From NCBI GenBank assembly GCA_900696485.1, contig CAADGG010000032.1, positions 1 through 64,000 on the forward strand: 64,000 nucleotides of DNA, written 5' to 3'. A program made the translations under genes and the position numbers. This stretch comes from an uncultured Pseudomonadota bacterium. GTDB taxonomy: Bacteria > Myxococcota_A > UBA9160 > PR03. Numbering within the stretch: position 1 is the stretch's first letter; each line of letters opens with the position of its first letter. The notes under the pieces are model-generated. The model was not told the origin of the DNA. It made no database searches and saw nothing but the letters and a program-made list of their open reading frames with translations. Below, in pieces: positions 35,207 to 45,271 of this stretch.

Positions 35207-36298
35207 TCAGCCGGGCCGGAACAGCGTCTCGAGTCGCGCGCGGCGGCGGTGGCGCGCGAGCGCCAGCTCGATCAGGCGGTCCAGCAACTGCGGGTACGGC
35301 AGGCCCGAAGCCTCCCACAGGCGCGGGTACATGGAGACCTCCGTGAAACCGGGCAGGCTGTTGAGCTCGTTCACGAAGAACTCGCCGGTCCGGCGCTCCA
35401 GCAGGAAGTCGGCGCGCGCCGCGCCAGCCCCTTCGAGGGCGTGGAACGCGCGCACGGCGAGGTCCCGGACGTGCTCGCTCTCGTCGTCCGAAAGCGGCGC
35501 CGGCACCAGCAGCTCGGTGCTCTCGTCGACGTACTTGGCTTCGTAGTCATACCAGTCCCGGCGCGGGCAGATCTCGCCGGGGACCGAGGCCTCCGGCGCT
35601 TCGTTGCCGAGCACGGCGACCTCGATCTCGCGGGCGTCGAGGCCCGCTTCGACGACGAGCTTGGTGTCGTAGCGGGTGGCTTTGGCGAGCGCGCGCGGCA
35701 GCGCCTTCACGTCGCGGATCTTCTCGATCCCGACCGACGAGCCCGAGTTCGCCGGCTTCACGAACACCGGCAGGCCCAGCTCGTCGACGAGCCGCAGCGC
35801 GACGGCGCGCGCATCTCGCGCGAGCTCGGCCTCGTGCACCGCGCGCCAGGGTCCCACCGGCAGGCCCGCCTGTTCGAGCAGTCGCTTGCTGACTTCCTTG
35901 TCCATCTGCAACGAGGAGCCGAGCACGCCGCTGCCGACGTACGGAAGCCCGGCGAGTTCGAGCAGGCCCTGCAGCGTGCCGTCCTCGCCGCCGTGGCCAT
36001 GGATGATCGAGAACACGACGTCGAGCGCGACCGGCGCGCCGCGGTCGGGCCCGAGCCGCAGCAGCGCGTTCGCGTGCGGGCTCGCCGGCAGCAGCACCGG
36101 CGCGCCGCGCTCCATCGCGTTCTCGAGCGACGTGCCGGGCGCGCCGAGCCGCCAGCTTCCGTCGTGGGCGATGGCGAGCGGCCAGACCTCGTAGCGCGAC
36201 GGATCGAGGTTGCGCAGGATCGATGCCGCCGACTGGATCGAGACTTCGTGCTCGACCGAGCGGCCGCCGTACAACAGCCCGACGCGGAGCTTCGCCAC
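35207..36298 (-). CDS. ddl: D-alanine--D-alanine ligase
   Basis: This is a 363-residue ATP-grasp enzyme that makes D-Ala-D-Ala for peptidoglycan in the cytoplasm. Visible family motifs include LYGGRSVEHEVSIQSA at the N-terminus, VFSIIHGHGGEDGTLQG, GSGVLGSSLQMDKEVSK, VKPANSGSSVGI, and the metal/phosphate-binding FFVNELNSLPGFTEVSMYP near the C-terminus. Length is normal. GTG start with GGAGGG 4 nt upstream; a TATGAT box precedes it. It stands alone rather than in a cell-division cluster. Confidence 0.95.
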   Translation of the reverse strand: MAKLRVGLLYGGRSVEHEVSIQSAASILRNLDPSRYEVWPLAIAHDGSWRLGAPGTSLENAMERGAPVLLPASPHANALLRLGPDRGAPVALDVVFSIIHGHGGEDGTLQGLLELAGLPYVGSGVLGSSLQMDKEVSKRLLEQAGLPVGPWRAVHEAELARDARAVALRLVDELGLPVFVKPANSGSSVGIEKIRDVKALPRALAKATRYDTKLVVEAGLDAREIEVAVLGNEAPEASVPGEICPRRDWYDYEAKYVDESTELLVPAPLSDDESEHVRDLAVRAFHALEGAGAARADFLLERRTGEFFVNELNSLPGFTEVSMYPRLWEASGLPYPQLLDRLIELALARHRRRARLETLFRPG

Positions 36299-36327
36299 GA
36301 TTCCCTCCCCCCGACTCGAATTGCGGC

Positions 36328-36333
36328 ATCATA
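36328..36333 (-). promoter_or_regulatory. -10 box for ddl
   Basis: TATGAT on the minus strand, giving a leader of roughly 22 nt with a strong GGGGGGAGGG ribosome-binding site. Confidence 0.5.
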
Positions 36334-36439
36334 GCTTTCGCCGGACCGGGAGCGACCGGCCGGCGATGACCGGTCGGCCGGTCGCTCCCGGGCTCGGCTG
36401 CTCGCACCCGCCGGCGACGGTCGCCCCGGCTCCGTTTGG

Positions 36440-36445
36440 TACTCT
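36440..36445 (+). promoter_or_regulatory. Predicted -10 box, leaderless larE
   Basis: TACTCT ends 7 nt before the ATG at 36453, leaving no room for a ribosome-binding site. Confidence 0.45.
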
Positions 36446-36452
36446 CCGGGCG

Positions 36453-37307
36453 ATGCTGCATCCCTCCGCGGTCCCCCCCGCCCTCGTCGCGAAGCAAGAG
36501 GCGTTGTTCGAGCGCCTGCGCGCACCGGAACGCGTGCTCGTGGCGTTCTCCGGCGGTGTCGATTCGAGCTATCTCGCCTGGGCGGCGCACGCGGCGCTCG
36601 GCGACGGGGCGCTCGCCGTGACGGCCGTCTCCGCGTCGTATCCGGCCGCCCATCGCGCCGTCGCCGAACGGGTGGTGCGCGAGTTCGGGATCCCGCATCG
36701 CTTCATCGCGACGCACGAGATGGACAGCACGGCGTATCGCGCCAACCAGCCGGACCGCTGCTACCACTGCAAATCCGAGCTGTTCGACGTGCTCGGGGCG
36801 CTGCGCGACGAACTCGGCTTCGGCGCCGTCGCGTACGGGATCAACTGCGACGACACCGGCGATTTCCGGCCCGGCCACCGCGCGGCGGACGAGCACGGCG
36901 TGCTCTCGCCGTTCCTGGACGTGGCGCTGTCGAAGGCGGAGATCCGCGCGTTGTCGCGCGCGGCCGGCCTGCCGACGGCGGATCTGCCGTCGTCGGCGTG
37001 TCTGTCGTCGCGGCTGCCGTATGGCACCGAGGTCACGCCGGAGCGGCTGGCGCAGGTGGAAGCCGGCGAGGAGCGGCTGCGCGCGCTCGGCTTCCGGCAG
37101 CTCCGGGTACGGCATCACGGGGAGCTGGCGCGCGTCGAACTCGACCCGTCGGAGCTGCCCGCCGCGTTCGATCCGGCGATGGCGCGGGCGATCGTCGCCG
37201 CGCTGAAGCCGCTCGGGTTCCGCTTCGTCTCGTTGGATCTCGAGGGCTATCGCACCGGCGCGCTCAACGAAGTGCTGTTCGTCGGCGATTTTGCCGCGCG
37301 GCGCTGA
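36453..37307 (+). CDS. larE: ATP-dependent sulfur transferase, LarE family
   Basis: This is a 284-residue PP-loop enzyme. The ATP motif is FSGGVDSSYLAW (residues about 33-44). RCYHCKSELF and PSSACLSSRLPYG carry the family's conserved cysteines; the latter corresponds to the region of the sacrificial Cys in LarE, the enzyme that thiolates the nickel-pincer cofactor precursor of lactate racemase. larB/larC are not in the window, so the true sulfur acceptor here is unknown. The stop overlaps the next ATG (TGATG). Confidence 0.85.
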   Translation: MLHPSAVPPALVAKQEALFERLRAPERVLVAFSGGVDSSYLAWAAHAALGDGALAVTAVSASYPAAHRAVAERVVREFGIPHRFIATHEMDSTAYRANQPDRCYHCKSELFDVLGALRDELGFGAVAYGINCDDTGDFRPGHRAADEHGVLSPFLDVALSKAEIRALSRAAGLPTADLPSSACLSSRLPYGTEVTPERLAQVEAGEERLRALGFRQLRVRHHGELARVELDPSELPAAFDPAMARAIVAALKPLGFRFVSLDLEGYRTGALNEVLFVGDFAARR

Positions 37308-38197
37308 TGCGTGCGGCTGCGCTAGAACCGTCCGCGATGCAGCGCAGATTCTTCTCAGGCGCCCCCCGGGATCTCGGCTTCGAGCAGGGCCAGGCCTTTC
37401 GCGAGGCCATCCGCGCCGACGCGCGCGCGCTCGGCTGGGAGTCCGCCGGGAGCTGGTGGGCACGGCGGCGGCAGCGGCGCGGGACCGGTCCAGATCCCGC
37501 CCTCGGGCGGGATCTGGCGCGCCACTTTCCGCACCTCGACGAGCGGCTGAGCGGGCTGGCTGCCGGCGCGGGCCTGCCGCGCGAGGCGTTGCTGGTGCTG
37601 CTCGAAGAAGAGCTGCGGGGCGATGCCGTCGTGCAGACGACCGGCGTCGGTGTCGGGCCGGCAGGTTCACCGGTGCTCGTGCTGCGGCTGCGAACGCCGT
37701 TCCCGCCGACCGGCCTGCTGGCTCGGACCTGCCAGCCCGACGGCGGCTATCGGCACGTCGCGCTGGCCCGCCCGGCGCTGGCCGCGGCGCTGGCCGGCGT
37801 GAACGAGCAGGGCCTTGCCGCCGCGGCCGAACCGCTCGATCCGCCGTCGCACGTGCGCGATGGCGACCGCAGCGCGTCGCCGAGCCTGTTGCTGCTCGAC
37901 CAGTGCCTCGAGCGCCTCGACACGGTCGAGAAGGCGCTCGAGTGGTGCGAGCGCCGGCCCGGGGGCGGGCGCGCCCGGTTCGTGTTCGTCGATGCCGCGG
38001 GCGGTGTGGGCGCCCTCGATCTCGACGGCGAGCGGCGCCTGCGCTGCGAGCCGCCGTCGTTGGCGCCGGAAGCCGGCGAAGCGTGGGCGCTGCTGGATCC
38101 GGCCGCCCGCACGATCGAGCTGCGACTTCCGGGGGTCGCCCCGGAGCGGATCGGCATCGAGCCGGCCGGGTCGACACCTCCGGCGCCTGGCGCCTAG
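37307..38197 (+). CDS. C45 acyltransferase-like protein lacking the catalytic Cys
   Basis: This is a 296-residue protein. The layout (GFEQGQAFREAI, then FPHLDERLSGLAAGAGLPRE, then GVNEQGLAAAAEP) resembles C45 acyl-CoA:6-aminopenicillanate acyltransferase-like NTN hydrolases. Where those have the autocatalytic Cys, the sequence reads DAVVQTTGVGVG without Cys, so NTN hydrolase activity is unlikely. It could be a pseudoenzyme. The ATG at 37307 overlaps the larE stop; a second ATG at 37337 is possible. Similarity is inferred from pattern only. Confidence 0.5.
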   Translation: MRAAALEPSAMQRRFFSGAPRDLGFEQGQAFREAIRADARALGWESAGSWWARRRQRRGTGPDPALGRDLARHFPHLDERLSGLAAGAGLPREALLVLLEEELRGDAVVQTTGVGVGPAGSPVLVLRLRTPFPPTGLLARTCQPDGGYRHVALARPALAAALAGVNEQGLAAAAEPLDPPSHVRDGDRSASPSLLLLDQCLERLDTVEKALEWCERRPGGGRARFVFVDAAGGVGALDLDGERRLRCEPPSLAPEAGEAWALLDPAARTIELRLPGVAPERIGIEPAGSTPPAPGA

Positions 38198-39721
38198 CTA
38201 GCGCCGTCCGCGCCCGCCGCTGCCACCGCTGCGTCCGCGCCCGCCGCCGCCTCCGCCGCCGCTGCGACGTCGGCCCCCGCCGCCTTCGCGGCGCGTCGGC
38301 GCGCGCTCCGCATCGCTGTCGCGGGTGGCGCGCGCGAGGTCCGCTTCCGGGACCGTCGTCTGCGGGCGGTGCTCCTTCAGGTACGCCGAACAGATGGCCG
38401 CGAGCTCGCGGCGGCCCTCGTCCGTCTCGGCCATCGACGTCACGACCGGCACCCAGCGATCGATCTTCCACGCGCGCTCGCGTTCCGGCACGGCGCGCAC
38501 TTCTTGCTCGACCTTCACCGCGAGTCGTTCGCGCAGGCGCTCGAGCATCTCGGCGTCGGTCGGGAGCTTGCGCTCGGCGATCTGGATGCGGTTCACGTTC
38601 TGCAGGTGCCGGAAGTTCCCGATGTCGAGCGCCGACACCAGCGACAGCGCGATGCCGGCCTTGCCGGCCCTTCCGGTGCGGCCGGTGCGGTGCACGTAGC
38701 TCTCGGGCGAGTCCGGGGCGGTGTAGCCGATCACGCAGGTGAGATCGGAGATGTCGATGCCGCGCGCGGCGACGTCGGTCGCCACCAGGAAGCGCAGCTC
38801 GCCGGCCTTGATGCGCGCCATCGCGCGCTCGCGGGCGGCCTGGGCGAGATCGCCGGAGATCTGGTCGGCGTCGAAGCCGCGCCGCTGCAGGAAGGTCGTG
38901 ACGTAGCGGACGTTGTCCTTGGTGTTGCAGAAGATGATCGCGCTCTCGGGATCCTCGTACTCGAGGATGCGGACGAGCGCCTGCTCCTTCTCCTGCGCCG
39001 ACACCAGATAGAAGTAGTGCTCGATCTCGGCCGGTGCGATCTGCCCTTCGGAGAGCGTCACGAACTCGGGTTCCCGCTGGAACACGCGCGTGAGCGCGCG
39101 CACCTTCTCCGGCATCGTCGCCGAGAACAGGCACGTCTGGCGGTCTTCCTTGCGCGGCAGGTAGCGATCGATCTCGCGCATGTCCGGCCAGAAGCCGAGC
39201 GAGAGCAACTCGTCGGCTTCGTCGAGCACGAAGAAGCGGATCTGGTCGAGCTTGAGGCGGCCCTGGCCGAGGTGGTCGAGGATCCGCCCCGGCGTGCCGA
39301 CGACGACGTGCGGGCCGGCCGCGAGGCCTTCGAGCTGCGCGCCGTAGCCGACGCCGCCGTAGATCGGTAGACACACGACGCCGCGGTGCTTGCCGATCGT
39401 GATGATCTCCGTCGCCACCTGGTTGGCGAGCTCGCGGGTGGGCGTCAGCACGATCGCCTGCGGGGCGCGCAGCTCCGGATCCACCTCGGCGACGATCGGG
39501 ATGCCGAAGGCGCCGGTCTTGCCGGAGCCGGTCATCGCCTGGACGATCAGGTCCTGGCGTGCGCGCATCGCCGGGATCGTGGCGAGCTGCACCGGCATCG
39601 GCGTGCTCCAGCCGAGATCGCGCAGGCCGGCGCGGATGTCTTCGGGCAGATCATCGAACAGCGAAGCAGGCGGCGGCGGGGGCATCGTGGCGGGCGAGGA
39701 AGACTCAGGGTTTTCGGACAT
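38198..39721 (-). CDS. DEAD-box ATP-dependent RNA helicase
   Basis: This is a 507-residue protein with a full set of helicase motifs: Q-motif region (GWSTPMPVQLATIPA), Walker A (AMTGSGKTG), PTRELA, GTPGR, VLDEADE, SAT, and HRTGRTGR. The C-terminus has a basic Gly/Arg/Ser-rich tail (RRRSGGGGGGGRGRSGGSGG), a non-specific RNA-binding extension as in CsdA/RhlE-like proteins. It probably remodels structured mRNA or assists ribosome assembly. A TAGCTT box lies 11 nt before the ATG. Palindrome copy 3 lies in the shared upstream region with gatC. Confidence 0.92.
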   Translation of the reverse strand: MSENPESSSPATMPPPPPASLFDDLPEDIRAGLRDLGWSTPMPVQLATIPAMRARQDLIVQAMTGSGKTGAFGIPIVAEVDPELRAPQAIVLTPTRELANQVATEIITIGKHRGVVCLPIYGGVGYGAQLEGLAAGPHVVVGTPGRILDHLGQGRLKLDQIRFFVLDEADELLSLGFWPDMREIDRYLPRKEDRQTCLFSATMPEKVRALTRVFQREPEFVTLSEGQIAPAEIEHYFYLVSAQEKEQALVRILEYEDPESAIIFCNTKDNVRYVTTFLQRRGFDADQISGDLAQAARERAMARIKAGELRFLVATDVAARGIDISDLTCVIGYTAPDSPESYVHRTGRTGRAGKAGIALSLVSALDIGNFRHLQNVNRIQIAERKLPTDAEMLERLRERLAVKVEQEVRAVPERERAWKIDRWVPVVTSMAETDEGRRELAAICSAYLKEHRPQTTVPEADLARATRDSDAERAPTRREGGGGRRRSGGGGGGGRGRSGGSGGRGRR

Positions 39722-39732
39722 TTCGGCCGCCC

Positions 39733-39738
39733 AAGCTA
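39733..39738 (-). promoter_or_regulatory. Predicted -10 box for the helicase gene
   Basis: TAGCTT on the minus strand ends 11 nt before the ATG at 39721; a near-leaderless arrangement. Confidence 0.35.
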
Positions 39739-39768
39739 CTCCTCACCCCCGATCCGTCAAGAAACTGG

Positions 39769-39856
39769 CGTCAAGAAAGGGGTCGGGTTGGATTCGTCAA
39801 CTTTTCCGGCCAGGGCCGGAAAAGTTGACGAATCCAACCCGACCCCTTTCTTGACG
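39769..39856. repeat. Perfect palindrome, family copy 3
   Basis: 43-bp arms (39769-39811 and 39814-39856) surround a 2-nt loop (ag). It differs from copies 1 and 2 at several arm positions (GGGTTGGATTCGTC for GGGTTCGTTTCGTC; apex CCGGCC for CCC), and every change is mirrored in the opposite arm. A stray GTCAAGAAA (39756-39764) just outside the left edge duplicates the palindrome's terminal sequence. It lies between divergent genes and ends 5 nt before the TACCTT box of gatC, so it is not acting as a 3' terminator here. Confidence 0.95.
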
Positions 39857-39861
39857 GGCGC

Positions 39862-39867
39862 TACCTT
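39862..39867 (+). promoter_or_regulatory. Predicted -10 box, leaderless gatCAB operon
   Basis: TACCTT ends 7 nt before the ATG of gatC. Its upstream promoter region is formed by the right arm of palindrome copy 3. Confidence 0.5.
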
Positions 39868-39874
39868 GCGGCGC

Positions 39875-40177
39875 ATGGGGCGGATCGATCGGGCGGAGGT
39901 GGAGCGGATCGCGGAGCTGGCGTGCCTCGAGCTGGCGCCCGACGAAGCCGAGCGGATGGCGGCCGAGCTGGCGGCGATCCTCGGGTATGTCGAGCAGCTC
40001 GCCGCGCTCGACACCGACGACATCGAGCCGACCGACCACGCGCTGCCGCTCGCGACGCCGTTCCGCGACGATCGCGCCGAGCCGCCGCTGGCGCCGGAAC
40101 GGGCGCTGGCCAACGCCCCCGAACGAGACGGGTTCGCGTTCGTGGTGCCCCGGGTGCTCGACGAGGACGAATCCTAG
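39875..40177 (+). CDS. gatC: Asp/Glu-tRNA amidotransferase subunit C
   Basis: This 100-residue small subunit stabilises GatA and links it to GatB in the enzyme that converts Asp-tRNA(Asn) or Glu-tRNA(Gln) to the amidated form. The family signature is the helix [20 protein letters not shown] then [14 protein letters not shown], followed by [18 protein letters not shown] and VPRVLD at the C-terminus. Length is normal. The TAG overlaps the GTG of gatA by one base. Confidence 0.95.
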   Translation: MGRIDRAEVERIAELACLELAPDEAERMAAELAAILGYVEQLAALDTDDIEPTDHALPLATPFRDDRAEPPLAPERALANAPERDGFAFVVPRVLDEDES

Positions 40178-41649
40178 TGGCGGCCGAGACGGCGCTCGCG
40201 CTCGCCGAGGCGCTGACCGCCGGCACGACCACCGCCGCCGAGCTGGTCGAGACGGCGCTGGCGCGCGCCGAGGCGGCTCGCCCGCTCGGCGCCTTCGTGC
40301 ACCTGCGCGCCGATGCCGCCCGCGCCGAGGCGGCCGCGAGCGACGCGCGGCGCGCGCAGGGCGCCGCCCGCGGATCGCTCGACGGCATCCCGGTGGCGAT
40401 CAAGGACGTGATGATCCACGAGGGCGAGCCGTGCACCTGTGCGTCGCGCATCCTCGAGAACTTCATCGCGCCGTATCCCGGCACGGCGGTCGCCCGGCTG
40501 CAGGCGGCTGGCGCCGTCGTCCTCGGCCGCACGAACATGGACGAGTTCGCGATGGGCTCGTCGACCGAGCACTCGGTCTACGGGCCGACGCGCAATCCGT
40601 GGGATCCGTCGCGCACGCCGGGCGGCTCGTCCGGCGGCTCCGCCGCGGCCGTCGCGGCGGGGGTCGTGCCGATCGCCTTCGGCAGCGACACGGGCGGCTC
40701 GATCCGGCAGCCGGCGTCTCTTTGCGGTGTCGTCGGGATGAAGCCGACCTACGGGCGCGTCTCGCGCTACGGCCTGGTGGCGTTCGCGTCGTCGCTCGAT
40801 CAGATCGGTCCGTTCGCGCGCACGGCGGCGGACTGCGCGCTGGCGCTCGAGGCGGTCGCCGGACACGATCCGGCCGATTCGACGTCGCTGCCGGAGCCGG
40901 CGCCCCGCCTGCGCGCGGCGCTGACCGGGGACGTCTCCGGGCTGGTGATCGGCTTGCCGCGCGAGTTCTTCGACGCCGACGGCGTCGAGCCGGCCGTGCT
41001 CGACCGGGTGCGCGAGGCCGTCGCGGAGCTGGAGCGGGGCGGCGCCAAGACGCGCGCGGTGTCGCTGCCCCATGCGCGCTACGCGATCGCCACGTACTAC
41101 CTGATCGCGACCGCGGAGGCGTCGAGCAATCTGGCCCGCTACGACGGCGTGCGCTTCGGGCGCCGCGCCGCCGCCGACACGCTCGCGGCGATGTACCGCC
41201 GCACGCGCTCGGAGGGCTTCGGTCCGGAGGTGAAGCGGCGCATCCTGCTCGGCACCTACGTGCTGTCCGCCGGCTACTACGACGCCTACTACCGCAAGGC
41301 CATGAAGGTCCGCACGCTGCTGCGGCGGGACTTCGAGCAGGCGCTGTCCGGCTGCGACCTGCTCGCCGGTCCGACCACGCCGGAGCTGGCGTTCCGGATC
41401 GGCGAGAAGACCGGCGACCCGCTGCGGATGTATCTGTCGGACATCTACACGGTGTCGGCCAACCTGGCCGGAATCCCGGCGCTGTCCGTGCCCTGCGGCT
41501 TCTCGGACGGCCTTCCGATCGGTCTCCAACTGCTCGGCCGGCCGCTCGACGAGGCCACGCTGCTGCGCGTCGCCGACGCGTACCAGCGACGCAGCGACTG
41601 GCACCTGCGGGCGCCCGACCCGGCGACGTGGGCGGGGCCGGGGCGATGA
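40177..41649 (+). CDS. gatA: Asp/Glu-tRNA amidotransferase subunit A
   Basis: This 490-residue amidase subunit hydrolyses glutamine to supply ammonia for tRNA-dependent amidation. The Ser-cis-Ser-Lys catalytic set is intact: Lys76 (VAIKDV), Ser151 in [11 protein letters not shown], Ser175 in [11 protein letters not shown]. Flanking family blocks such as [16 protein letters not shown] and [20 protein letters not shown] are present. GTG start at the gatC stop; the 3' end overlaps gatB (ATGA). Confidence 0.97.
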   Translation: MAAETALALAEALTAGTTTAAELVETALARAEAARPLGAFVHLRADAARAEAAASDARRAQGAARGSLDGIPVAIKDVMIHEGEPCTCASRILENFIAPYPGTAVARLQAAGAVVLGRTNMDEFAMGSSTEHSVYGPTRNPWDPSRTPGGSSGGSAAAVAAGVVPIAFGSDTGGSIRQPASLCGVVGMKPTYGRVSRYGLVAFASSLDQIGPFARTAADCALALEAVAGHDPADSTSLPEPAPRLRAALTGDVSGLVIGLPREFFDADGVEPAVLDRVREAVAELERGGAKTRAVSLPHARYAIATYYLIATAEASSNLARYDGVRFGRRAAADTLAAMYRRTRSEGFGPEVKRRILLGTYVLSAGYYDAYYRKAMKVRTLLRRDFEQALSGCDLLAGPTTPELAFRIGEKTGDPLRMYLSDIYTVSANLAGIPALSVPCGFSDGLPIGLQLLGRPLDEATLLRVADAYQRRSDWHLRAPDPATWAGPGR

Positions 41650-43139
41650 CGGCGGCGCCGCACCCGACCTACGAGGTCGTGATCGGTCTCGAGGTGCACG
41701 TGCACCTGCGCACCGAATCGAAGCTGTTCAGCCCGGCGCCGGTCCGCTACGGCGAGCCGCCGAACCACGCGGTGCACCCGATCGACCTCGGCCTGCCCGG
41801 CGTGCTGCCGGTGCTGAACCGGAAGGCCGTGGAGCTCGGCATCCGCGCCGCGCTCGCCACCCACTGCGAGGTGCACGCCCGCTCGGTGTTCGCGCGCAAG
41901 AACTACTTCTACCCGGATCTGCCGAAGGGCTACCAGATCTCGCAGTACGAGGACCCGCTGGCGACCGGCGGCTGGCTCGAGATCGACGTGCCCGCCGCGT
42001 CCGCGGCGGACGACGCCTACGTGACGCGCATCGGCCTGACGCGCATCCACATCGAAGAGGATGCCGGCAAGTCGATCCACGATGCGGCCGTGGCCGGTGC
42101 GGACCGCTCGCACGTCGATCTGAATCGCGCCGGGGTCCCGCTGCTCGAGATCGTCTCGGAGCCGGACCTGCGCTCGCCGGCCGAGGCCGGGGCGTACCTG
42201 CGCACGCTGCAGCATCTGCTGCGCTACGCCGGCGTCTCCGATGCCGACATGGAACGCGGTCAGTTCCGCTGCGATGCCAACCTCTCGCTGCGTCGCCACG
42301 GAGCCACGGAGCTCGGCACCCGGACGGAGCTGAAGAATCTCAACAGCTTCCGCTTCGTCGAGGAGGCGCTGGCCGCGGAGACCGTGCGGCAGGCGGGCCT
42401 TCTCGACGCCGGCCGGGACATCCAGCAGTGTACGCTGAGCTACGATCCGGAGCGCCACGCGACGCGCGTGATGCGGGTCAAGGAGAACGCCGATGACTAC
42501 CGCTACTTCCCGGATCCGGATCTGATCGCGCTGCACGTCGACGCCGCCGAGATCGATGCGGTCCGCCGCGCGCTGCCCGAGCTGCCGGAGCAGAAGCGCG
42601 CGCGCTGGCAGACCGGCTACGAGCTGTCGGACTACGATGCGCGCCAGCTCGCCGAGAGCAGGGCGCTCGCGGACTTCTTCGAGGCCGTCGTCGCGGAGCT
42701 CGGCGGCGGCGCGCGCGCCGCGAAGAGCGCGGCCAACTGGATCCAGCGCGACGTGCGCGCGGCGCTCGGCGAGCGCGGGGTCGAAATCGAGACGACCCGG
42801 CTCGAGGCGAGCGCCCTCGCGCGGCTGATCGCGCTGGTGGAGGGCGGGCGCGTGACGGCGCAGAGCGCGCGACCGCTGGTCGCGGAGCTGCTCGATCACG
42901 GCGGCGATCCGGAGGCGCTGGTGCGCGCCCGCGGCCTCGAGGCCGTCTCCGACACCGGCGCCCTCGAAGCCGCCGCCGATGCGGTGATCGCCGCGCATCC
43001 GGAGGTGGTCGAGCAGGTGCGTGGCGGCGAGGCCAAGGGCCTCAACTTCCTGATGGGCCAGATCATGAAGCGGACCCAGGGCAAGGCGAGTCCGGGGGCG
43101 GCGCGCGAGGTGCTGCAACGCCGGCTGCGGGGCGCGTGA
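41646..43139 (+). CDS. gatB: Asp/Glu-tRNA amidotransferase subunit B
   Basis: This 497-residue subunit activates the misacylated tRNA with ATP and accepts ammonia from GatA. Characteristic segments are [19 protein letters not shown] at the N-terminus, [48 protein letters not shown], and a C-terminal YqeY-like tRNA-binding tail ending [16 protein letters not shown]. Length is normal. Its TGA overlaps the GTG of the AsmA-type gene. Confidence 0.97.
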   Translation: MTAAPHPTYEVVIGLEVHVHLRTESKLFSPAPVRYGEPPNHAVHPIDLGLPGVLPVLNRKAVELGIRAALATHCEVHARSVFARKNYFYPDLPKGYQISQYEDPLATGGWLEIDVPAASAADDAYVTRIGLTRIHIEEDAGKSIHDAAVAGADRSHVDLNRAGVPLLEIVSEPDLRSPAEAGAYLRTLQHLLRYAGVSDADMERGQFRCDANLSLRRHGATELGTRTELKNLNSFRFVEEALAAETVRQAGLLDAGRDIQQCTLSYDPERHATRVMRVKENADDYRYFPDPDLIALHVDAAEIDAVRRALPELPEQKRARWQTGYELSDYDARQLAESRALADFFEAVVAELGGGARAAKSAANWIQRDVRAALGERGVEIETTRLEASALARLIALVEGGRVTAQSARPLVAELLDHGGDPEALVRARGLEAVSDTGALEAAADAVIAAHPEVVEQVRGGEAKGLNFLMGQIMKRTQGKASPGAAREVLQRRLRGA

Positions 43140-45271
43140 GCGTGCGCACGTTGTGGCGGGTCCTGGCGGCCGCCGGGGTACTGGTCGCACTCGCTGCCGC
43201 GGGGCTCGGCTGGTGGCTCTCCGGCTACGTCGCGAGCGACGCATTCCACCAGCGTCTGCACGCGGCGGTCCGCAACGCGACCGGCCAGGAGCCGAGCTGG
43301 ACGGCCCTCGACGTCGGCCTGTTCCCGCCGAGCGTGCACGTCGAACAGGCCCGGCTCGGGGACGGCAGCGCGCTGGCGGTCGAGCGCGCCGAGCTGCAGA
43401 TCGCGTGGTGGCCGCTGCTGGCGCGCGTGCTCGTCGTCGACCGCGTGACGATCGAGGGTGGCGTGCTGCACGGGGTGCGCACGGCCTCCGGGATGGCGTG
43501 GCCGTGGCAGGCGCCGGCGGCGGCGGACGCCGAGCGGGGCGCGGCCGGCGCGCCCGCGTCGGACGAGGACGCGGCCGCGCGCGCCGGCGGCCGAAGCTTC
43601 CGCTTCGCGGTCCGCCGGCTCGACCTCGATGACGGCGAAGTCGTGATCACGGACCAGACCGTCGATCCGCCCGCGCGTCTTGCGCTGCGCGAGCTGCGCG
43701 GGCGCGCGCGCCTGCGCGAGGGGCGGACGCTGTCCTTCGATCTGGACGGGCGCCTCGACGGCGGAACCCTGCGGGCGGCGGGGGATGTCGCCGCCGCCGG
43801 GACGCTCGCCGCGACGATCACGTTCGATGCCCTCCCGGCACTGCTCTTCGCACCGTATCTGCGCGACGACGCACGCCTCGGCGGCACGCTCGCCGGGACG
43901 ATCGCGCTGCGTGGTCCGGCCCGGGCGCCGGACGCCGCCGACATCGACCTGCGCCTCGGCGACGCGGACTTCGAGATCGGCGACGCGCGCGTGAACGGTC
44001 CGGTGTCGCTGCATGCCGAACTGCGCGGGGCGCTGGCGCGGCCGTCCGGCCGCTTCTCGCTCGACGCCGCCGACGCGGAGCTGCGCTACGGCGGTGTGTT
44101 CCGCAAACCGCCCGGCGCCGCCGCCAGCGCCGAGGGCCGTTTGCAAACCGACCCGGACGGGCGCGTGCACACCGAGGAGGTGCGGATCCGGATTCGCAAT
44201 CTCGGCGGACAGGGGCGGCTCGAGTGGGGAGGCGACCGGCCGCTGACCGCCGCGTTCGACGCCCCGGCGTTCGCCGTCGATGGCTGGGGCGAGCTGGTGC
44301 CGGCGCTCGCGCCACTGGCTCCGCAAGGACGGCTCGCGTGGTCGGACGGACACGTCGCAGGGTCTCCGCCCACCGTCACCGGACGGGCCGAGCTCGAGGC
44401 CGTACGGCTGCACCCCGGTGGCCGCGGACCGATCGAGCTGCGCGGCGTCCTGCTCGCCGACGGCGACACGCTGCGCAGCGAAGACCTGGTGGCCGACGTG
44501 GGGGGCCAGCCGGTGGCGCTGGCACTCATCCTTACGGAGCTCGGCGCCGCCGCTCGACACCAAACGCAGATCGTCATCGACGAAGCCGACGCTCGTCCGC
44601 TGCTGGCGGCGCTCACCGGGAAGTCCGATGCGCTGGAGGGTCCCGTCACGCTGCGCGCGCAGCTCGCCGGTCCGGTCGCTGCGGCGGCTGCGCGCGACGG
44701 CCTCGAAGGCTCGATCGAGTTCGCCGCCGGTCCCGGGCGGCTGCCCGGCATCGCCCCGTTCCGGATGGCCCTCGCACAGCTCGAGAGCCTGATCGGCGGC
44801 CTCAGCGATCGCCGCCGCGCGCGCCTCGAGCCGTTTCTCGGCGATGCCTTCGAAGCGCTGACCGGGCACGTCGAGATCGCGGACGGCATCGCGCACAGCG
44901 ACGACCTGGTGCTGCGCTATCCGGGCTACGCCCTCGAAGCGAACGGCCGCGTGCGGCTGGCGGACCGCAGCCTCGACGCGCGGGGCCGACTCGTGCTGGA
45001 AGAGGCGGCCTACGCGGCGCTGGCCGGCGCCGAGGCCGATCCGGCCGGGCCGCTGCGCGTGCTGCCGCTCGCCCAGATCGACGGGACGCTCGACGCGCCG
45101 CGCGTTGGGATCGACGCACAGGCCGCCCTGGCGCTGGCCGCCACGTTCGCGACGGCCGGCAAGCGCGACAAGGTGGAGCGCGAGATCGACAAGGTGCTCG
45201 GAAAAGGAGCTGGGCGCGATGTGCTCGACGCCCTCGATGGGTTGTTTTCTCCGCGCCGTGAGCGCCGGTGA
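43136..45271 (+). CDS. AsmA-family envelope protein
   Basis: This is a 711-residue protein with one N-terminal membrane helix (about 8-30) and a long periplasmic beta-rich region. The opening has the AsmA pattern: short cytoplasmic start, helix, then [20 protein letters not shown] and [20 protein letters not shown]. The later [20 protein letters not shown] block and the C-terminal [16 protein letters not shown] are typical of the family. AsmA-like proteins bridge the periplasm and are implicated in phospholipid transport to the outer membrane. Coupling to gatB (4-nt overlap) and mtnA is unusual company. Confidence 0.82.
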   Translation: MSVRTLWRVLAAAGVLVALAAAGLGWWLSGYVASDAFHQRLHAAVRNATGQEPSWTALDVGLFPPSVHVEQARLGDGSALAVERAELQIAWWPLLARVLVVDRVTIEGGVLHGVRTASGMAWPWQAPAAADAERGAAGAPASDEDAAARAGGRSFRFAVRRLDLDDGEVVITDQTVDPPARLALRELRGRARLREGRTLSFDLDGRLDGGTLRAAGDVAAAGTLAATITFDALPALLFAPYLRDDARLGGTLAGTIALRGPARAPDAADIDLRLGDADFEIGDARVNGPVSLHAELRGALARPSGRFSLDAADAELRYGGVFRKPPGAAASAEGRLQTDPDGRVHTEEVRIRIRNLGGQGRLEWGGDRPLTAAFDAPAFAVDGWGELVPALAPLAPQGRLAWSDGHVAGSPPTVTGRAELEAVRLHPGGRGPIELRGVLLADGDTLRSEDLVADVGGQPVALALILTELGAAARHQTQIVIDEADARPLLAALTGKSDALEGPVTLRAQLAGPVAAAAARDGLEGSIEFAAGPGRLPGIAPFRMALAQLESLIGGLSDRRRARLEPFLGDAFEALTGHVEIADGIAHSDDLVLRYPGYALEANGRVRLADRSLDARGRLVLEEAAYAALAGAEADPAGPLRVLPLAQIDGTLDAPRVGIDAQAALALAATFATAGKRDKVEREIDKVLGKGAGRDVLDALDGLFSPRRERR

